This document shows, in pieces, positions 33,827 to 44,391 of a DNA stretch of 64,000 nt. Within the stretch, counting starts at the first letter, position 1. Every line of letters starts with the position of its first letter. The translations under genes and the position numbers were made by a program. Below the pieces are notes generated by a model. That model was not told the DNA's origin. It saw only the letters and a program-made list of their open reading frames with translations, and did no database searches. Origin of the DNA: an uncultured Prochlorococcus sp. (GTDB taxonomy: Bacteria > Cyanobacteriota > Cyanobacteriia > PCC-6307 > Cyanobiaceae); contig CACJUL010000004.1 in the NCBI GenBank assembly GCA_902596585.1, positions 1-64,000 on the forward strand, in the 5' to 3' direction.

Positions 33827-34255
33827 GTGAGTGAAAACATTCAACCAGCCTCTGAGGAAAACAAAATAGTTGAAGGCTTTGGGAAAGAAAAACTTTCTGA
33901 AAATTCCTCAGGAGTAAATGTTGAGCAACCTTCATCTAATCTAGAACAAAATAGGTTCGAATGTAGAAGTTGTGGATATATTTATGATCCATCTGAAGGA
34001 AATAAAAAGTTAAACATACCTAAAAATACACCTTTTTCAGAGTTGGATGGGAATACCTTCGCTTGCCCCGTTTGTCGAGCTGGTAAAAATTTTTATAAGG
34101 ACATAGGTCCTAAATCTAAACCTAGTGGTTTTGAAGAAAATTTAGTTTATGGGTTTGGCTTTAATAGTTTACCTCCTGGACAAAAAAATATATTGATTTT
34201 TGGAGGGTTGGCGTTTGCAGCTGCTATGTTCCTTTCTTTGTACTCTTTGCATTAA
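33827..34255 (+). CDS. rubA: Rubredoxin with C-terminal TM anchor
   Basis: 142 aa; CRSCGYIYDPSEG ... FACPVCRAGKNFY; upstream of ycf48 and psbEFLJ. Confidence 0.92.
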   Translation: MSENIQPASEENKIVEGFGKEKLSENSSGVNVEQPSSNLEQNRFECRSCGYIYDPSEGNKKLNIPKNTPFSELDGNTFACPVCRAGKNFYKDIGPKSKPSGFEENLVYGFGFNSLPPGQKNILIFGGLAFAAAMFLSLYSLH

Positions 34256-34264
34256 TATATATAA

Positions 34265-35281
34265 ATGAAAAAAATTATTACTAGCATTCGCAGTCTTCTG
34301 TTACCTCTTCTTTTATGTTTTGTATTGAGCAGTTGTTCATCTACAGGAGTAAAGATGGTTGATAGCAGCCCTTGGAAAACAATTCAGTTTGAGGATCAGG
34401 CTAATGCTTTAGATGTTGATTTTATAGATGATAAAAATGGATTTTTAGTAGGTTCTAATCGACTTATTATGGAATCTAATGATGGAGGAGAAACTTGGGA
34501 GAAAAGAAATTTAGATTTGCCAAGCGAAGAAAACTTCCGCCTTTTAGATATTGATTTCAAGGGACAAGAGGGATGGTTAATTGGTCAGCCCTCATTGGTT
34601 ATGCATACTCTCGATGCTGGAAAAAATTGGATTCGTTTATCACTAGGTAATAAATTGCCAGGCCAACCATTCCTCATAACAACTGTTGATGACGGAGTTG
34701 CGGAATTAGCTACCACTGCAGGTGCAATATATGAAACATCAGATAGTGGTGAATCATGGAATGCAAAAGTTGTTGATGCATCAGGTTCAGGGGGAGTAAG
34801 AGATTTAAGAAGAACTAAACAAGGAGATTATGTAAGCGTAAGTAGTCTTGGCAACTTCTTTTCTACTTTGAAAAATGACAGTGATACATGGATAGCTCAT
34901 CAAAGAGCAAGTAGTAAAAGAGTGCAAAGTATTGGTTTTAATCCAGAAGGTAGTTTATGGATGCTTTCTAGAGGAGCTGAAATTAGATTTAGTGAAGATA
35001 ATGATGACCTTGAAAGTTGGTCTAAGCCAGTAATTCCTATCCTAAATGGATATAATTATCTAGATATGGGTTGGGACCCAAACGGTGATATTTGGGCCGG
35101 TGGTGGTAACGGCACCCTCATTGTAAGTAAAGATCAAGGTAAAACCTGGAATTCAGATCCTATTGCTTCTGGTTTGCCCACAAATTACATTAAGATACTT
35201 TTTCTAGATAAAGATGCTTTAAACAATCAAAAAGGATTTGTACTTGGCGAGCGTGGTTATATCCTTAAATGGGACAGCTAA
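34265..35281 (+). CDS. ycf48: Photosystem II assembly factor Ycf48/HCF136
   Basis: 338 aa lipoprotein-like (LSSCSS), [16 protein letters not shown]-like repeats; syntenic with rubA/psbEFLJ. Confidence 0.93.
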   Translation: MKKIITSIRSLLLPLLLCFVLSSCSSTGVKMVDSSPWKTIQFEDQANALDVDFIDDKNGFLVGSNRLIMESNDGGETWEKRNLDLPSEENFRLLDIDFKGQEGWLIGQPSLVMHTLDAGKNWIRLSLGNKLPGQPFLITTVDDGVAELATTAGAIYETSDSGESWNAKVVDASGSGGVRDLRRTKQGDYVSVSSLGNFFSTLKNDSDTWIAHQRASSKRVQSIGFNPEGSLWMLSRGAEIRFSEDNDDLESWSKPVIPILNGYNYLDMGWDPNGDIWAGGGNGTLIVSKDQGKTWNSDPIASGLPTNYIKILFLDKDALNNQKGFVLGERGYILKWDS

Positions 35282-35417
35282 TCTTAAATAGCATTTGTAA
35301 ATAGTAAAAAAAAACTTAATTTTTAATAAATTTAGCAACTGTCTGTAACCAAGCTGTTAATTTCTTCACGAACTTATGATTTTACACTGTAAGATCATAG
35401 GGTAAACATTTGTGATT

Positions 35418-35666
35418 ATGGCCGCAGGTTCAACGGGTGAACGCCCATTCTTTGAAATAATCACCAGTATTAGGTACTGGATTATTCATGCAGTAACATT
35501 ACCAGCTATTTTTATAGCAGGCTTCTTATTTGTATATACAGGTTTAGCCTACGATGCTTTCGGAACTCCTCGTCCGGATAGTTATTTCCAATCATCTGAA
35601 TCTAAAGCACCTGTCGTAACTCAAAGATATGAAGCTAAGTCCCAACTAGATTTAAGAACACAATAA
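35418..35666 (+). CDS. psbE: Cytochrome b559 alpha subunit
   Basis: [56 protein letters not shown] at 35418 preferred over GTG 35412. Confidence 0.97.
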
Positions 35667-35668
35667 CC

Positions 35669-35815
35669 ATGACTAATTCTCAAGCTCCAATGCAGGCTGC
35701 GGAAGTCCGCGTTTATCCTATCTTTACTGTTCGTTGGCTAGCAGTTCACGCTTTAGCTATTCCATCAGTATTCTTTTTGGGTTCTATTGCTGCAATGCAA
35801 TTTGTAGCCCGATAA
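35669..35815 (+). CDS. psbF: Cytochrome b559 beta subunit
   Basis: 48 aa read manually: [48 protein letters not shown]. Confidence 0.97.
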
Positions 35816-35826
35816 ATTTAACTACC

Positions 35827-35946
35827 ATGCAAGTAAACAAAAATCCTAACAAAGTTCCAGTTGAACTTAATCGTACAAGTCTTTATTTAGGCTTATTATC
35901 TGTTTTTGTATTGGGAATATTATTTTCCAGTTACTTCTTCAACTAA
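35827..35946 (+). CDS. psbL: Photosystem II protein L
   Basis: 39 aa: [39 protein letters not shown] (ORF track gives an over-extended start at 35734). Confidence 0.96.
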   Translation: MQVNKNPNKVPVELNRTSLYLGLLSVFVLGILFSSYFFN

Positions 35947-35955
35947 ATTAAAATT

Positions 35956-36153
35956 ATGAGTAAATTAAAAGGACCTGATGGAAGAATTCCAGATAGACTA
36001 CCAGATGGTAGACCAGCAGTGGCTTGGGAAAGAAGATGGACAGAAGGAACTCTTCCTCTATGGCTTGTTGCTACAGCAGGCGGAATTGCAGTTATATTTG
36101 TTTTAGGCATATTCTTCTATGGCTCATACCAAGGAGTTGGAGCTGGAGGCTAA
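35956..36153 (+). CDS. psbJ: Photosystem II protein J
   Basis: 65 aa; [34 protein letters not shown]-like C-terminus. Confidence 0.95.
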   Translation: MSKLKGPDGRIPDRLPDGRPAVAWERRWTEGTLPLWLVATAGGIAVIFVLGIFFYGSYQGVGAGG

Positions 36154-36197
36154 CAAAATCCTTACTTTGACCTGACAATCACTTATATTAAATAAGT

Positions 36198-37091
36198 TTA
36201 ATAAGAATCAGTAAATATCCTTAGTTTCTCTTTTGTGGAGCTTGGGATATTTTCTTTTTGTGTTATCAATCCATCTTTTAATGAAAAATGTGACTTGCTT
36301 TTTGGTCTTTCTTCTTCAATTGATTTAGCTACTTCAAATATTATTTTATTAGCCACTTCAGTATTCGATCTAAGATTACCCAAAACCATCTCTACAGAAA
36401 CTTCTTGATGAGTTTGATGCCAACAATCGTAATCAGTAACCATAGATAATGAGGAGTAAGCTATTTCAGCTTCTTTAGCTAATCTTGCTTCTGTGTGGTT
36501 CGTCATTCCTATTATTGAACATCCCCAACTTCTATATAAATTAGATTCTGCTCTTGTGGAGAAAGCGGGACCTTCCATTGCTAGATAAGTACCTCCTCTA
36601 TGCAATTGTCTACCTCCAGGAATATTTTTTTCTCCGATTTCACTTAATATGCGTGATAAATTTGTGCAGAAGGGATCTCCCATAGTTACGTGTGCCACAG
36701 CTCCCTCGTTAAAGAAGGTTGCGGGTCTATTTTTTGTTCGGTCTATAAATTGATCTGGCACAACCATATCAAGTGGTCTTATCTGTTCTTGTAATGAACC
36801 AACTGCTGATGGAGCAATAATCCATCTTACTCCTATTGATCTTAGAGCCCAAATATTAGCTTTGTAAGGTATTTCGGAAGGATTTAATCTATGTGTTCTG
36901 CCATGTCTAGGAATGAATGCTATCTCTAGATTTCCAAGATTATATACTCTTATTGAATCAGAAGGTTTACCATAGGGTGTATTGATTTCTAGTTCTCTTA
37001 AGTACTCTATTTGATCCATTGAATAAAATCCACTCCCTCCAATCACTCCTAATTTTGATTTTTCAATTGGTAATAAATGTTCTTTATTCAT
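36198..37091 (-). CDS. mtnP: S-methyl-5'-thioadenosine phosphorylase
   Basis: 297 aa; LGVIGGSGFYSM, FIPRHGRTHRLNPSEIPYKANIWAL, MEGPAFSTRAES, GMTNHTEARLAKEAEIAYSSL. Confidence 0.93.
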   Translation of the reverse strand: MNKEHLLPIEKSKLGVIGGSGFYSMDQIEYLRELEINTPYGKPSDSIRVYNLGNLEIAFIPRHGRTHRLNPSEIPYKANIWALRSIGVRWIIAPSAVGSLQEQIRPLDMVVPDQFIDRTKNRPATFFNEGAVAHVTMGDPFCTNLSRILSEIGEKNIPGGRQLHRGGTYLAMEGPAFSTRAESNLYRSWGCSIIGMTNHTEARLAKEAEIAYSSLSMVTDYDCWHQTHQEVSVEMVLGNLRSNTEVANKIIFEVAKSIEEERPKSKSHFSLKDGLITQKENIPSSTKEKLRIFTDSY

Positions 37092-37101
37092 AGTGTTGTA
37101 A

Positions 37102-39273
37102 ATGACTTTTAATCATCTGGTATTAATTGGAGGAGGACACACAAATGTCCTTCTATTGAAGAAATGGTTAATGTCTCCGAATTTAATGCCAGAAATTCCT
37201 GTTTCAATTATATCTAGAGATTCTCATTTGGTTTATTCGGCGATATTCCCATCAGTAATTTCAAAATCAATCACTTTAGAAGATTGTTTAATTGATATAA
37301 AATCTTTAGCAAAAAATGCAAAAGTATCTTTCATAGAAGAGGAAGTAAAGGATATTGATTTTAATTTAAAGAAAATTGTTTTAAGTAATAGACCTTCAGT
37401 TAATTATTCGAAGTTGGTGCTTAATTATGGAAGTCAAACAATAATTCCAAAAGAATTTGAATCACTAGTTAAAAATCAAAATGCTTTTACAATTAAACCT
37501 TTTTTAAGGGCTTATGACTCAATACTAAAAGAGGACATTTTTGATTCAGTTAATGAACTTCCATTTGTAATTGTTGGAAGTGGCTTAGCTGCAATTGAAG
37601 TATCATATGCTTTGAGAAAAAGATGGGGAGATAGACCTTTAAAACTATTATGTGATTCAAGAAAAATTAATAATACAATTCTAAAAAGTTTAAGGAATTC
37701 CAATATTGATTTAGTTGAAAAACTTAATTTTGATTATGGCAAGATTCTTTTATGTACTGGAAATACATCTCCGTTATGGGCACAAAAAAAATTATTAGAT
37801 TCGGATACTCATGGCAGAATAATCACAAATCAGAATTTGCAGATAAAAAGTTTCTCTGGAATCTTTGCTGTCGGCGATTGCGCAGTTGTAGGTGCAGCAA
37901 AAAGACCAGCATCTGGAGTTTTTGCTGTAAAAGTAGTAAATACATTAGTCCAAAATCTAAACAAAGATATAGAAGGGAGACCATTAAAAAAGTGGTTTCC
38001 TCAAAAGATCGGATTGCAAATAGTAAATATATTTCCAAGCCATCATCCAAAGGCTTTTGCTATTTATCGCAATTTTGTTTTCGGCCCCTCTTTTATTTTT
38101 TGGATTTTAAAGCATAAAATTGATCTCAACTTTATTAAAAAGTTCAGATCAAAAAGGCTAATTATGAAAAGTAGTGAAAAAAATATCTCATTGAATGATT
38201 GCAGAGGATGTGCAGCTAAAATTCCTCAATTAGTTTTGAATAAATCATTAATAAATTCTAATTTAAATTCTTTTGCCTCATCACCCGAAGATTCAGTTGA
38301 GATATATCAAAATGGTCAAGATATTATCTTGCAAAGTGTAGATGGATTTCCTGCTTTGGTAAGTGATCCTTGGCTTAATGCAAAAATTACTACTTTGCAT
38401 GCTTGCTCAGATTTATGGGCATGCGGAGCCAAACTTTCATCTGCGCAGGCTTTAATTTCATTACCAAAAGTTGAAAGGGAATTTCAGAGTTACCTCTTTT
38501 CTCAATCACTTCAAGGTATTAAATCAACAGTTGAGAATCATGGAGGTGAATTACTTGGAGGCCATACTTTCGAGGCAAGAAGTTTAATAAATAAACCCTA
38601 TTCATTAGGAATAGATATTTCTTTAACAGTTCAAGGTATTTTAAAAAATGGAGCAAAACCATGGCTTAAATCTGGAATGAATGATGGGGATATCTTAATG
38701 ATGTCTAGACCTCTAGGAGTTGGAATCTATTTTGCCGGTCAAATGCAAAATATTAATATGCTAGGTAGTTCTTCTGCAATAATGAATAATTTAGTAAAGA
38801 GTCAGCAATATTTGATTGATCAAATTTATCTTTTTCAAAATCAATTTAAAGAATCATTAGTCAATGCTGCGACTGACATTACTGGATATGGATTTATTGG
38901 GCATCTTAAAGAAATGGTTGAATCATCCAATTTATATAGGCAAAGCAATAATCTTGAGCCACTTAAAGTTTTATTAGATTTATTTGCATTTAAAGCTTAT
39001 CCTGGAGTATTTGATTTAATAAGAAAAGATGTTAAAAGTACTTTCTTTGAATCTAATCAAGAAATTTTTGACAAAATTTATAAATTAAATAAGCAAAAAA
39101 GAATAATTAATTTTTTAAACGAAAATTCATTAGATCAAGAGACTTTTAAAGAGAGAATACCATTACTATTAGATCCTCAAACATGTGGACCCTTGTTGAT
39201 TAGTTGCAATCGCAAATATGAAAATGTTCTAAAGGATAAATGGTACAAGGTTGGAGAAGTTGTAAAAATGTAA
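37102..39273 (+). CDS. selD: Fusion protein: N-terminal FAD/NAD(P) oxidoreductase (NDH-2-like) + C-terminal selenophosphate synthetase (SelD)
   Basis: 723 aa; LVLIGGGHTNVLLLKKW and FAVGDCAVVGAAKRPASGVFAV in N-half; DCRGCAAKIPQLVLNKSL, ATDITGYGFIGHLKEM, LLLDPQTCGPLLIS in C-half. Confidence 0.9.
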   Translation: MTFNHLVLIGGGHTNVLLLKKWLMSPNLMPEIPVSIISRDSHLVYSAIFPSVISKSITLEDCLIDIKSLAKNAKVSFIEEEVKDIDFNLKKIVLSNRPSVNYSKLVLNYGSQTIIPKEFESLVKNQNAFTIKPFLRAYDSILKEDIFDSVNELPFVIVGSGLAAIEVSYALRKRWGDRPLKLLCDSRKINNTILKSLRNSNIDLVEKLNFDYGKILLCTGNTSPLWAQKKLLDSDTHGRIITNQNLQIKSFSGIFAVGDCAVVGAAKRPASGVFAVKVVNTLVQNLNKDIEGRPLKKWFPQKIGLQIVNIFPSHHPKAFAIYRNFVFGPSFIFWILKHKIDLNFIKKFRSKRLIMKSSEKNISLNDCRGCAAKIPQLVLNKSLINSNLNSFASSPEDSVEIYQNGQDIILQSVDGFPALVSDPWLNAKITTLHACSDLWACGAKLSSAQALISLPKVEREFQSYLFSQSLQGIKSTVENHGGELLGGHTFEARSLINKPYSLGIDISLTVQGILKNGAKPWLKSGMNDGDILMMSRPLGVGIYFAGQMQNINMLGSSSAIMNNLVKSQQYLIDQIYLFQNQFKESLVNAATDITGYGFIGHLKEMVESSNLYRQSNNLEPLKVLLDLFAFKAYPGVFDLIRKDVKSTFFESNQEIFDKIYKLNKQKRIINFLNENSLDQETFKERIPLLLDPQTCGPLLISCNRKYENVLKDKWYKVGEVVKM

Positions 39274-40521
39274 TTAATTTCTATTTAATTTGTCAATTTC
39301 CAAATATCTTAATCTTTTGATTTCCTTTCCCATCTCTTTACCAGGATCCCATCCTTCTTTTTTTAATGTTTCTCCATCTTTTTTTGATTTTATGAATTTG
39401 TAAATAAATAACCACTTAAACAATTTACGCCAGTATGGACCTCCATCACAAATTAATAATTTGACTGTCTCATCATTAAGGTTTCTGTCCTCAATAAACT
39501 CTGTCCAACTTGATGGAGAAAAATGATTGAAATTTTTTTGGTTTGTATTTAATGTCTTTTTGATATTTAAATAATCTTCTAATATTTTTATCTCACTATT
39601 ATTTACCAAAAATCTTTGACATGCTTTTTCTAAATTTTCTGAATCTTTTAATAAGTAAAGCATATGATTTCCCTTTAACTTCTTAATCCAATTTAGTCCT
39701 CTTAAAAACCTTTTATCGACTTTAATATTTTCATTTAAGATTGAGATAATTTCCCATTTATGAATTATAGAAATTACATTAGTCAAATTATCGTGTTTGC
39801 AAATTTCAGCTAGTTCCATCCTTATTCGTATGCCTAGTGCAGGAGGGTAAATCATTGTCTGATGAGTTTCTGAACTTTTCCATGGCCATTGTCTAACTGT
39901 TTCTTGAGATTGTTTGAGGGAATTATTTGAAATATTGAAATCTAATCTTGAAGCATATTTTGCACATCTAATTAATCTACTTGGATCATCTGAAATACTA
40001 TTACCGTGAAGTAAGTTCAATCTTTTACTTTTTATATCAGAAATTCCTCCATAAAGATCATAGATTTTCCTTGTAGAGACCTCGAAGGCTATTGAATTTA
40101 TACTAAAGTCTCTCCTCTTAAGATCCTCCTCAATAGTACTTTTATTTACTTTGGGATTTAAGCCTGGAGCAGAATAAATTTCTTTTCTTGCAGAAGCAAT
40201 ATCAATTTTATAGTCATTAATATTTATTTCTACAGTGTTGTATAAATTAAATTCCTTGATTAAACATAAATCTACATTTACAATATTTTTTTTTATAAAT
40301 TTTGCAAGAGAAATAGAGGATCCTTCAATAACAAGATCAATATCTACAGGTTTAGAAAACGATTTTTTGTGGAATTTACTAATTAATAAATCTCTTAAAT
40401 AACCGCCAACAAAAGCTACTTTAGTATTGTTATTAGATTCTATGTATTTAGCAATTAGGTTATATAGATTAAATGGAATTTTGATTAATTCCCCTTGGAT
40501 GTAATCAGAGATATCGTTCAT
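39274..40521 (-). CDS. tRNA nucleotidyltransferase / poly(A) polymerase family (CCA-adding)
   Basis: 415 aa; VAFVGGYLRDLLI, DIDLVIEG, DLKRRDFSINSIAFEV, DDPSRLIRCAKYASRLDFNIS. Confidence 0.92.
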   Translation of the reverse strand: MNDISDYIQGELIKIPFNLYNLIAKYIESNNNTKVAFVGGYLRDLLISKFHKKSFSKPVDIDLVIEGSSISLAKFIKKNIVNVDLCLIKEFNLYNTVEININDYKIDIASARKEIYSAPGLNPKVNKSTIEEDLKRRDFSINSIAFEVSTRKIYDLYGGISDIKSKRLNLLHGNSISDDPSRLIRCAKYASRLDFNISNNSLKQSQETVRQWPWKSSETHQTMIYPPALGIRIRMELAEICKHDNLTNVISIIHKWEIISILNENIKVDKRFLRGLNWIKKLKGNHMLYLLKDSENLEKACQRFLVNNSEIKILEDYLNIKKTLNTNQKNFNHFSPSSWTEFIEDRNLNDETVKLLICDGGPYWRKLFKWLFIYKFIKSKKDGETLKKEGWDPGKEMGKEIKRLRYLEIDKLNRN

Positions 40522-40526
40522 GAGTT

Positions 40527-42935
40527 TTAACTTACATAACGAATTGGAGCTAATCTGGGATCTAGAATTTTACTTCCTTTATCACCAAATTTTACTGCTA
40601 AAGATATCTTTTCCCCACTCCCAAAAATATGTATGATTTCACCTTTCCCAAACTTTGAGTGAATTAGCTTATCTCCTACTAGCCAGCTTTTTCCTTTACT
40701 GGGACCTGAATATAATTTCCTTACTGCATTTATTGGTTTGTTAACAAATTCATTTGGATTGTTTCGATCAACTCTAGTTAAACGATCAAGATGCCAATCT
40801 CTTCTAATTGAAGCACCACCAGTTTGTGGTAATTCGCCATCCATTAGATCTTCAGGTATTTCTGAAAGAAATATTGAAGGAATTGTTGCTTCACGCATTC
40901 CACCCCATAATCTTCTTTCTCTGGCATGACTTAAGAAAACTCTTTCTTTAGCTCTAGTAATACCTACATAGCATAATCTTCTTTCCTCTTCAAGAAGTGA
41001 GGGAGTATCTATTGATCTATGGCTAGGGAAGAGACCTTGTTCTAGCCCAGTGATAAAAACATTTTGAAATTCTAATCCTTTACTATTATGCAGAGTCATG
41101 AGAGTTACAGAGTTGGGATTATTTTTCTTCGTATCATTATCAGTTGTTAAGGCTGCTGTAGAAAGAAATCCCTCTACATCTCCACTTTCTGTTTCTTCTT
41201 CATATTGAGTAGCTGCATTAATTAGTTCTTGTAAGTTATTTCTTCTATCTTCAGATTCTTCGGTCCCACTAGAGAGCAAGTCACTTAAATAACCACTTTT
41301 TTCTAAAATTAGTTGTAATAGTTGAGCAGGTCCTGAATTTTCAAGATAACAAAGTAGATCATTCATAACTTCAGTAAATTTATTAATTCCTTTTGATGAT
41401 CGGCCTATTGTTTCTTCAAGACTTTGCTTATCATTTAGAACCTCCCATAATGGGATATTTAACCTATTAGATAGTTCATTAAGTTTTTGAATAGTAGTCT
41501 TACCAATCCCTCTTCTAGGAACATTTATGATTCGTAAAAGACTAACGTTATCTGAAGAATTAACCAGAACTTTCAAATATGCTATTGCATCTTTAATTTC
41601 TCTTCTATCATAAAAACGTAAACCTCCAAAAATTGTATAAGGAATGCGCCACCTTACAAGAGACTCTTCTAATACTCTTGACTGAGCTCTGGTTCGATAT
41701 AAAATTGCAAAATTTTTCCAAATTGGGTTTTGATTATGGTTATTGAGTGATTTTATTTTATTGGTAATTGCTTCTGCCTCAGAAATTTCATCATCACAGC
41801 TGAGTAACGTTAAAAGTTCCCCTTTTTCTTTAGTAGCCTTTAAGACTTTGTCAATTCTTTCGGAGTTGTTTTCAATTAGTGAGTTTGCAGCATCAAGGAT
41901 ATTAGAAGATGACCTATAATTTTCTTCTAATTTAATTAAAGATGATTTTTTATCTTCATTAAGTGAAGTTTTAAAATCTTCTTGAAAACCAATTAAAATT
42001 CTGAAGTCAGCTGCTCTGAAACTATAAATACTTTGATCAGCATCTCCAACTACAAAAATTGACCGATCCTCCCAATTGAAGAATTTTTTTGGTTCAGTAT
42101 TTCCAGCCGTAATTAATTTAATAAGTTCATATTGTGTTCTATTTGTATCTTGATATTCGTCAACTAAAATATGTTTAAATCTTTTGTGCCAGTAATCTCT
42201 GACTATATCATTTTGCCTCAATAAGAAAACAGGCAAAAGTAGAAGATCATCAAAGTCTAAAGAATTATTTTTTGAGAGCGAAATTCTATATCTCTTATAG
42301 GCTTCTGCAACTGTTTTATCAAAATTATTATCTGCTTTTTCTAAAAGATCGTTAGAAGTTAAGCATTGATTTTTAGCATTACTTATTAATCTTTTAATCT
42401 TTTTAGGATCATATCTTTTTGGGTCAAGATTCATATCTTGACTGATAATTTCTTTTACTAATGTTTGAGAATCTGTTTCATCATAAATTGAAAATTGCCT
42501 TGTCCATTTTAGGCCTTCTGGATCAGTATATTTTTCAATATCGTATCTTAGAAGTCTTGAAAATAAAGAATGGAAAGTACCGATCCAAAGGTTCTGAAGC
42601 CTCTCTTGGTGAATATTTGTTCTTAATTGATTTTGATCAATTTCTTTAAGAGTTGTCCAAGGCTGCCCAAATTGATTAAAAGCTAATTCTTGGGCTAGAA
42701 GAACCTCTAATCTTGCTTTCATTTCTTTAGCAGCTTTGTTAGTGAAAGTGACTGCGAGAATGTTATAGGGATCTATAGAGTTACCCTCAATAAGGTTTGC
42801 AATTCTGTGAGTAAGAGCCTTAGTTTTTCCGCTACCTGCACCTGCAACAACTAATAGTGGTCCATAAACATGTTTTACTGCTTGAAGTTGCTCATTATTT
42901 AAAGATTTAAAAAGAAAATTGTTGGTTTCAGGCAC
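40527..42935 (-). CDS. UvrD/PcrA-type superfamily 1 DNA helicase
   Basis: 802 aa; LVVAGAGSGKTKALTHRIA, AVTFTNKAAKEMKARL, ILVDEYQDTNRTQYEL, VGDADQSIYSFRAAD, LMTLHNSKGLEFQNVF. Confidence 0.96.
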   Translation of the reverse strand: MPETNNFLFKSLNNEQLQAVKHVYGPLLVVAGAGSGKTKALTHRIANLIEGNSIDPYNILAVTFTNKAAKEMKARLEVLLAQELAFNQFGQPWTTLKEIDQNQLRTNIHQERLQNLWIGTFHSLFSRLLRYDIEKYTDPEGLKWTRQFSIYDETDSQTLVKEIISQDMNLDPKRYDPKKIKRLISNAKNQCLTSNDLLEKADNNFDKTVAEAYKRYRISLSKNNSLDFDDLLLLPVFLLRQNDIVRDYWHKRFKHILVDEYQDTNRTQYELIKLITAGNTEPKKFFNWEDRSIFVVGDADQSIYSFRAADFRILIGFQEDFKTSLNEDKKSSLIKLEENYRSSSNILDAANSLIENNSERIDKVLKATKEKGELLTLLSCDDEISEAEAITNKIKSLNNHNQNPIWKNFAILYRTRAQSRVLEESLVRWRIPYTIFGGLRFYDRREIKDAIAYLKVLVNSSDNVSLLRIINVPRRGIGKTTIQKLNELSNRLNIPLWEVLNDKQSLEETIGRSSKGINKFTEVMNDLLCYLENSGPAQLLQLILEKSGYLSDLLSSGTEESEDRRNNLQELINAATQYEEETESGDVEGFLSTAALTTDNDTKKNNPNSVTLMTLHNSKGLEFQNVFITGLEQGLFPSHRSIDTPSLLEEERRLCYVGITRAKERVFLSHARERRLWGGMREATIPSIFLSEIPEDLMDGELPQTGGASIRRDWHLDRLTRVDRNNPNEFVNKPINAVRKLYSGPSKGKSWLVGDKLIHSKFGKGEIIHIFGSGEKISLAVKFGDKGSKILDPRLAPIRYVS

Positions 42936-42957
42936 TTTTGGAAGGGTTTTTCAAAAA

Positions 42958-43164
42958 TCAGACTTTACTATGAGATTCAGATTCCGTTTCAAGATCTTTT
43001 AACGCTTTTTTTAAATTTATAAGTTCATTATTGTTATTAATTATTTCTTCAAATTTATTTTGAGGTATCTTTAATTTCATACTTCTTTGTAGAATTTCTT
43101 TTTCCAATCTCTTTTTATATGAGGAAATAAGTTTCTTTGATAATTTTAAATCTTGTTGATCCAA
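42958..43164 (-). CDS. Small hypothetical protein
   Basis: 68 aa charged ORF with ATG in intergenic context downstream of cpeB's divergent region; no recognised motif. Confidence 0.5.
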   Translation of the reverse strand: MDQQDLKLSKKLISSYKKRLEKEILQRSMKLKIPQNKFEEIINNNNELINLKKALKDLETESESHSKV

Positions 43165-43343
43165 AACTTTAATAAAAATGTAGTTTTATTTTAGCGGAAA
43201 AAAATTTTTTTATTTGAATTATTTCAACTATCACTTTGGAATGAAGTTATTAATTAAGAAGCGTTGCGTTAATTTTGAAATTGTATTATTTCTACAAGCT
43301 TTGTATTAATCTTAAGAACGATCTTTAAATTTTTACTTCAGGA

Positions 43344-43856
43344 ATGTCAGTTTCAAAGGAAAATCAATTATTGTCAGTTGATAAGAAATTAAATGATTTA
43401 AGCAATATAAAAGAATTTATTAATAGTGCAAACTCAAGATTAGATGCAATAACTTCTATAACAAGTAATTCACATGCAATTGCAGCAGACGCTGTAACAG
43501 CAATGATTTGTGAAAATCAAGATTCAGTTAATTCAAAAATATCTTTAAATACAACTAACAAGATGTCCGTTTGTTTAAGAGATGGAGAAATAATCCTAAG
43601 GATTGTTGCTTATCTTTTAATTTCTAATGACGAATCAGTTTTAGAAAAAAGTTGTTTAAAGGATCTTAAAAATACTTATCTTGCTCTTGGTGTACCTTTA
43701 AGAAATGCAAGAAGGGTTATTGAATTAATGCAAGATGCAACAATCTCTGATTTAAATTCAACAGTTAATAATATGCAAGGAAACAAAGGCTTTCTTCCAA
43801 AATTAGTATCTGAAACAAAGTTTCAATTTGAAAGGATAATTAATCTTTTAAGCTAG
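43344..43856 (+). CDS. cpeB: Degenerate class III phycoerythrin beta subunit
   Basis: 170 aa; [65 protein letters not shown]. Confidence 0.93.
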   Translation: MSVSKENQLLSVDKKLNDLSNIKEFINSANSRLDAITSITSNSHAIAADAVTAMICENQDSVNSKISLNTTNKMSVCLRDGEIILRIVAYLLISNDESVLEKSCLKDLKNTYLALGVPLRNARRVIELMQDATISDLNSTVNNMQGNKGFLPKLVSETKFQFERIINLLS

Positions 43857-44391
43857 CTAAATTCCTTATTTCTGAAGTATGTGACGTCTGTATTACTGAG
43901 TTATTTTCAAGGTTTCTAATAGTAGAAAATCTAGATCTTATGTGAGTTGATAAAAAGGAAATTCTTTCTTCAGAAACTGTTGATTTGTAAAAAGTGTTAA
44001 TGTGTAAATTACTTTGTTCATCTACAAAATAATTGGATGATGAAATAATAGATTCTGTATAACCTTTATTTCGTAAAACAATTCCTGAATTTTCATCTTT
44101 GGGTAAAAATATCAAAATAGTTTCATCTCCCTCATTTATATCATGATCTTCCCAATCACTGATAGCTTGCCATTTTATAGAAATAGCTATGCTTTCAAGG
44201 TTTAAACTTAATTTATGATTATTTAGAATTTCAACTACTTTTTTATTTTTTGAGTTGATATGTTTTATAAATATTTGACTAGTTGAGTTTTCAAATTCCT
44301 GAAAAGCTAAAGTATGAGTACTTCTTATAGATTTCCACTCTCCTATACTTTTATCAATAAATTGATTAATTGTTGTTAGATTCTTCGTCAA
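43840..44391 (-). CDS. cpeS: CpeS/CpcS-type phycobiliprotein lyase-like protein
   Basis: 183 aa; [32 protein letters not shown] pattern typical of CpeS fold; convergent and overlapping cpeB. Confidence 0.8.
   Translation of the reverse strand: MTKNLTTINQFIDKSIGEWKSIRSTHTLAFQEFENSTSQIFIKHINSKNKKVVEILNNHKLSLNLESIAISIKWQAISDWEDHDINEGDETILIFLPKDENSGIVLRNKGYTESIISSSNYFVDEQSNLHINTFYKSTVSEERISFLSTHIRSRFSTIRNLENNSVIQTSHTSEIRNLASLKD

Noticed and set aside
35734-35826. ORF-track N-terminal extension of PsbL
   Set aside because: Overlaps psbF out of frame; PsbL clearly starts at ATG 35827.
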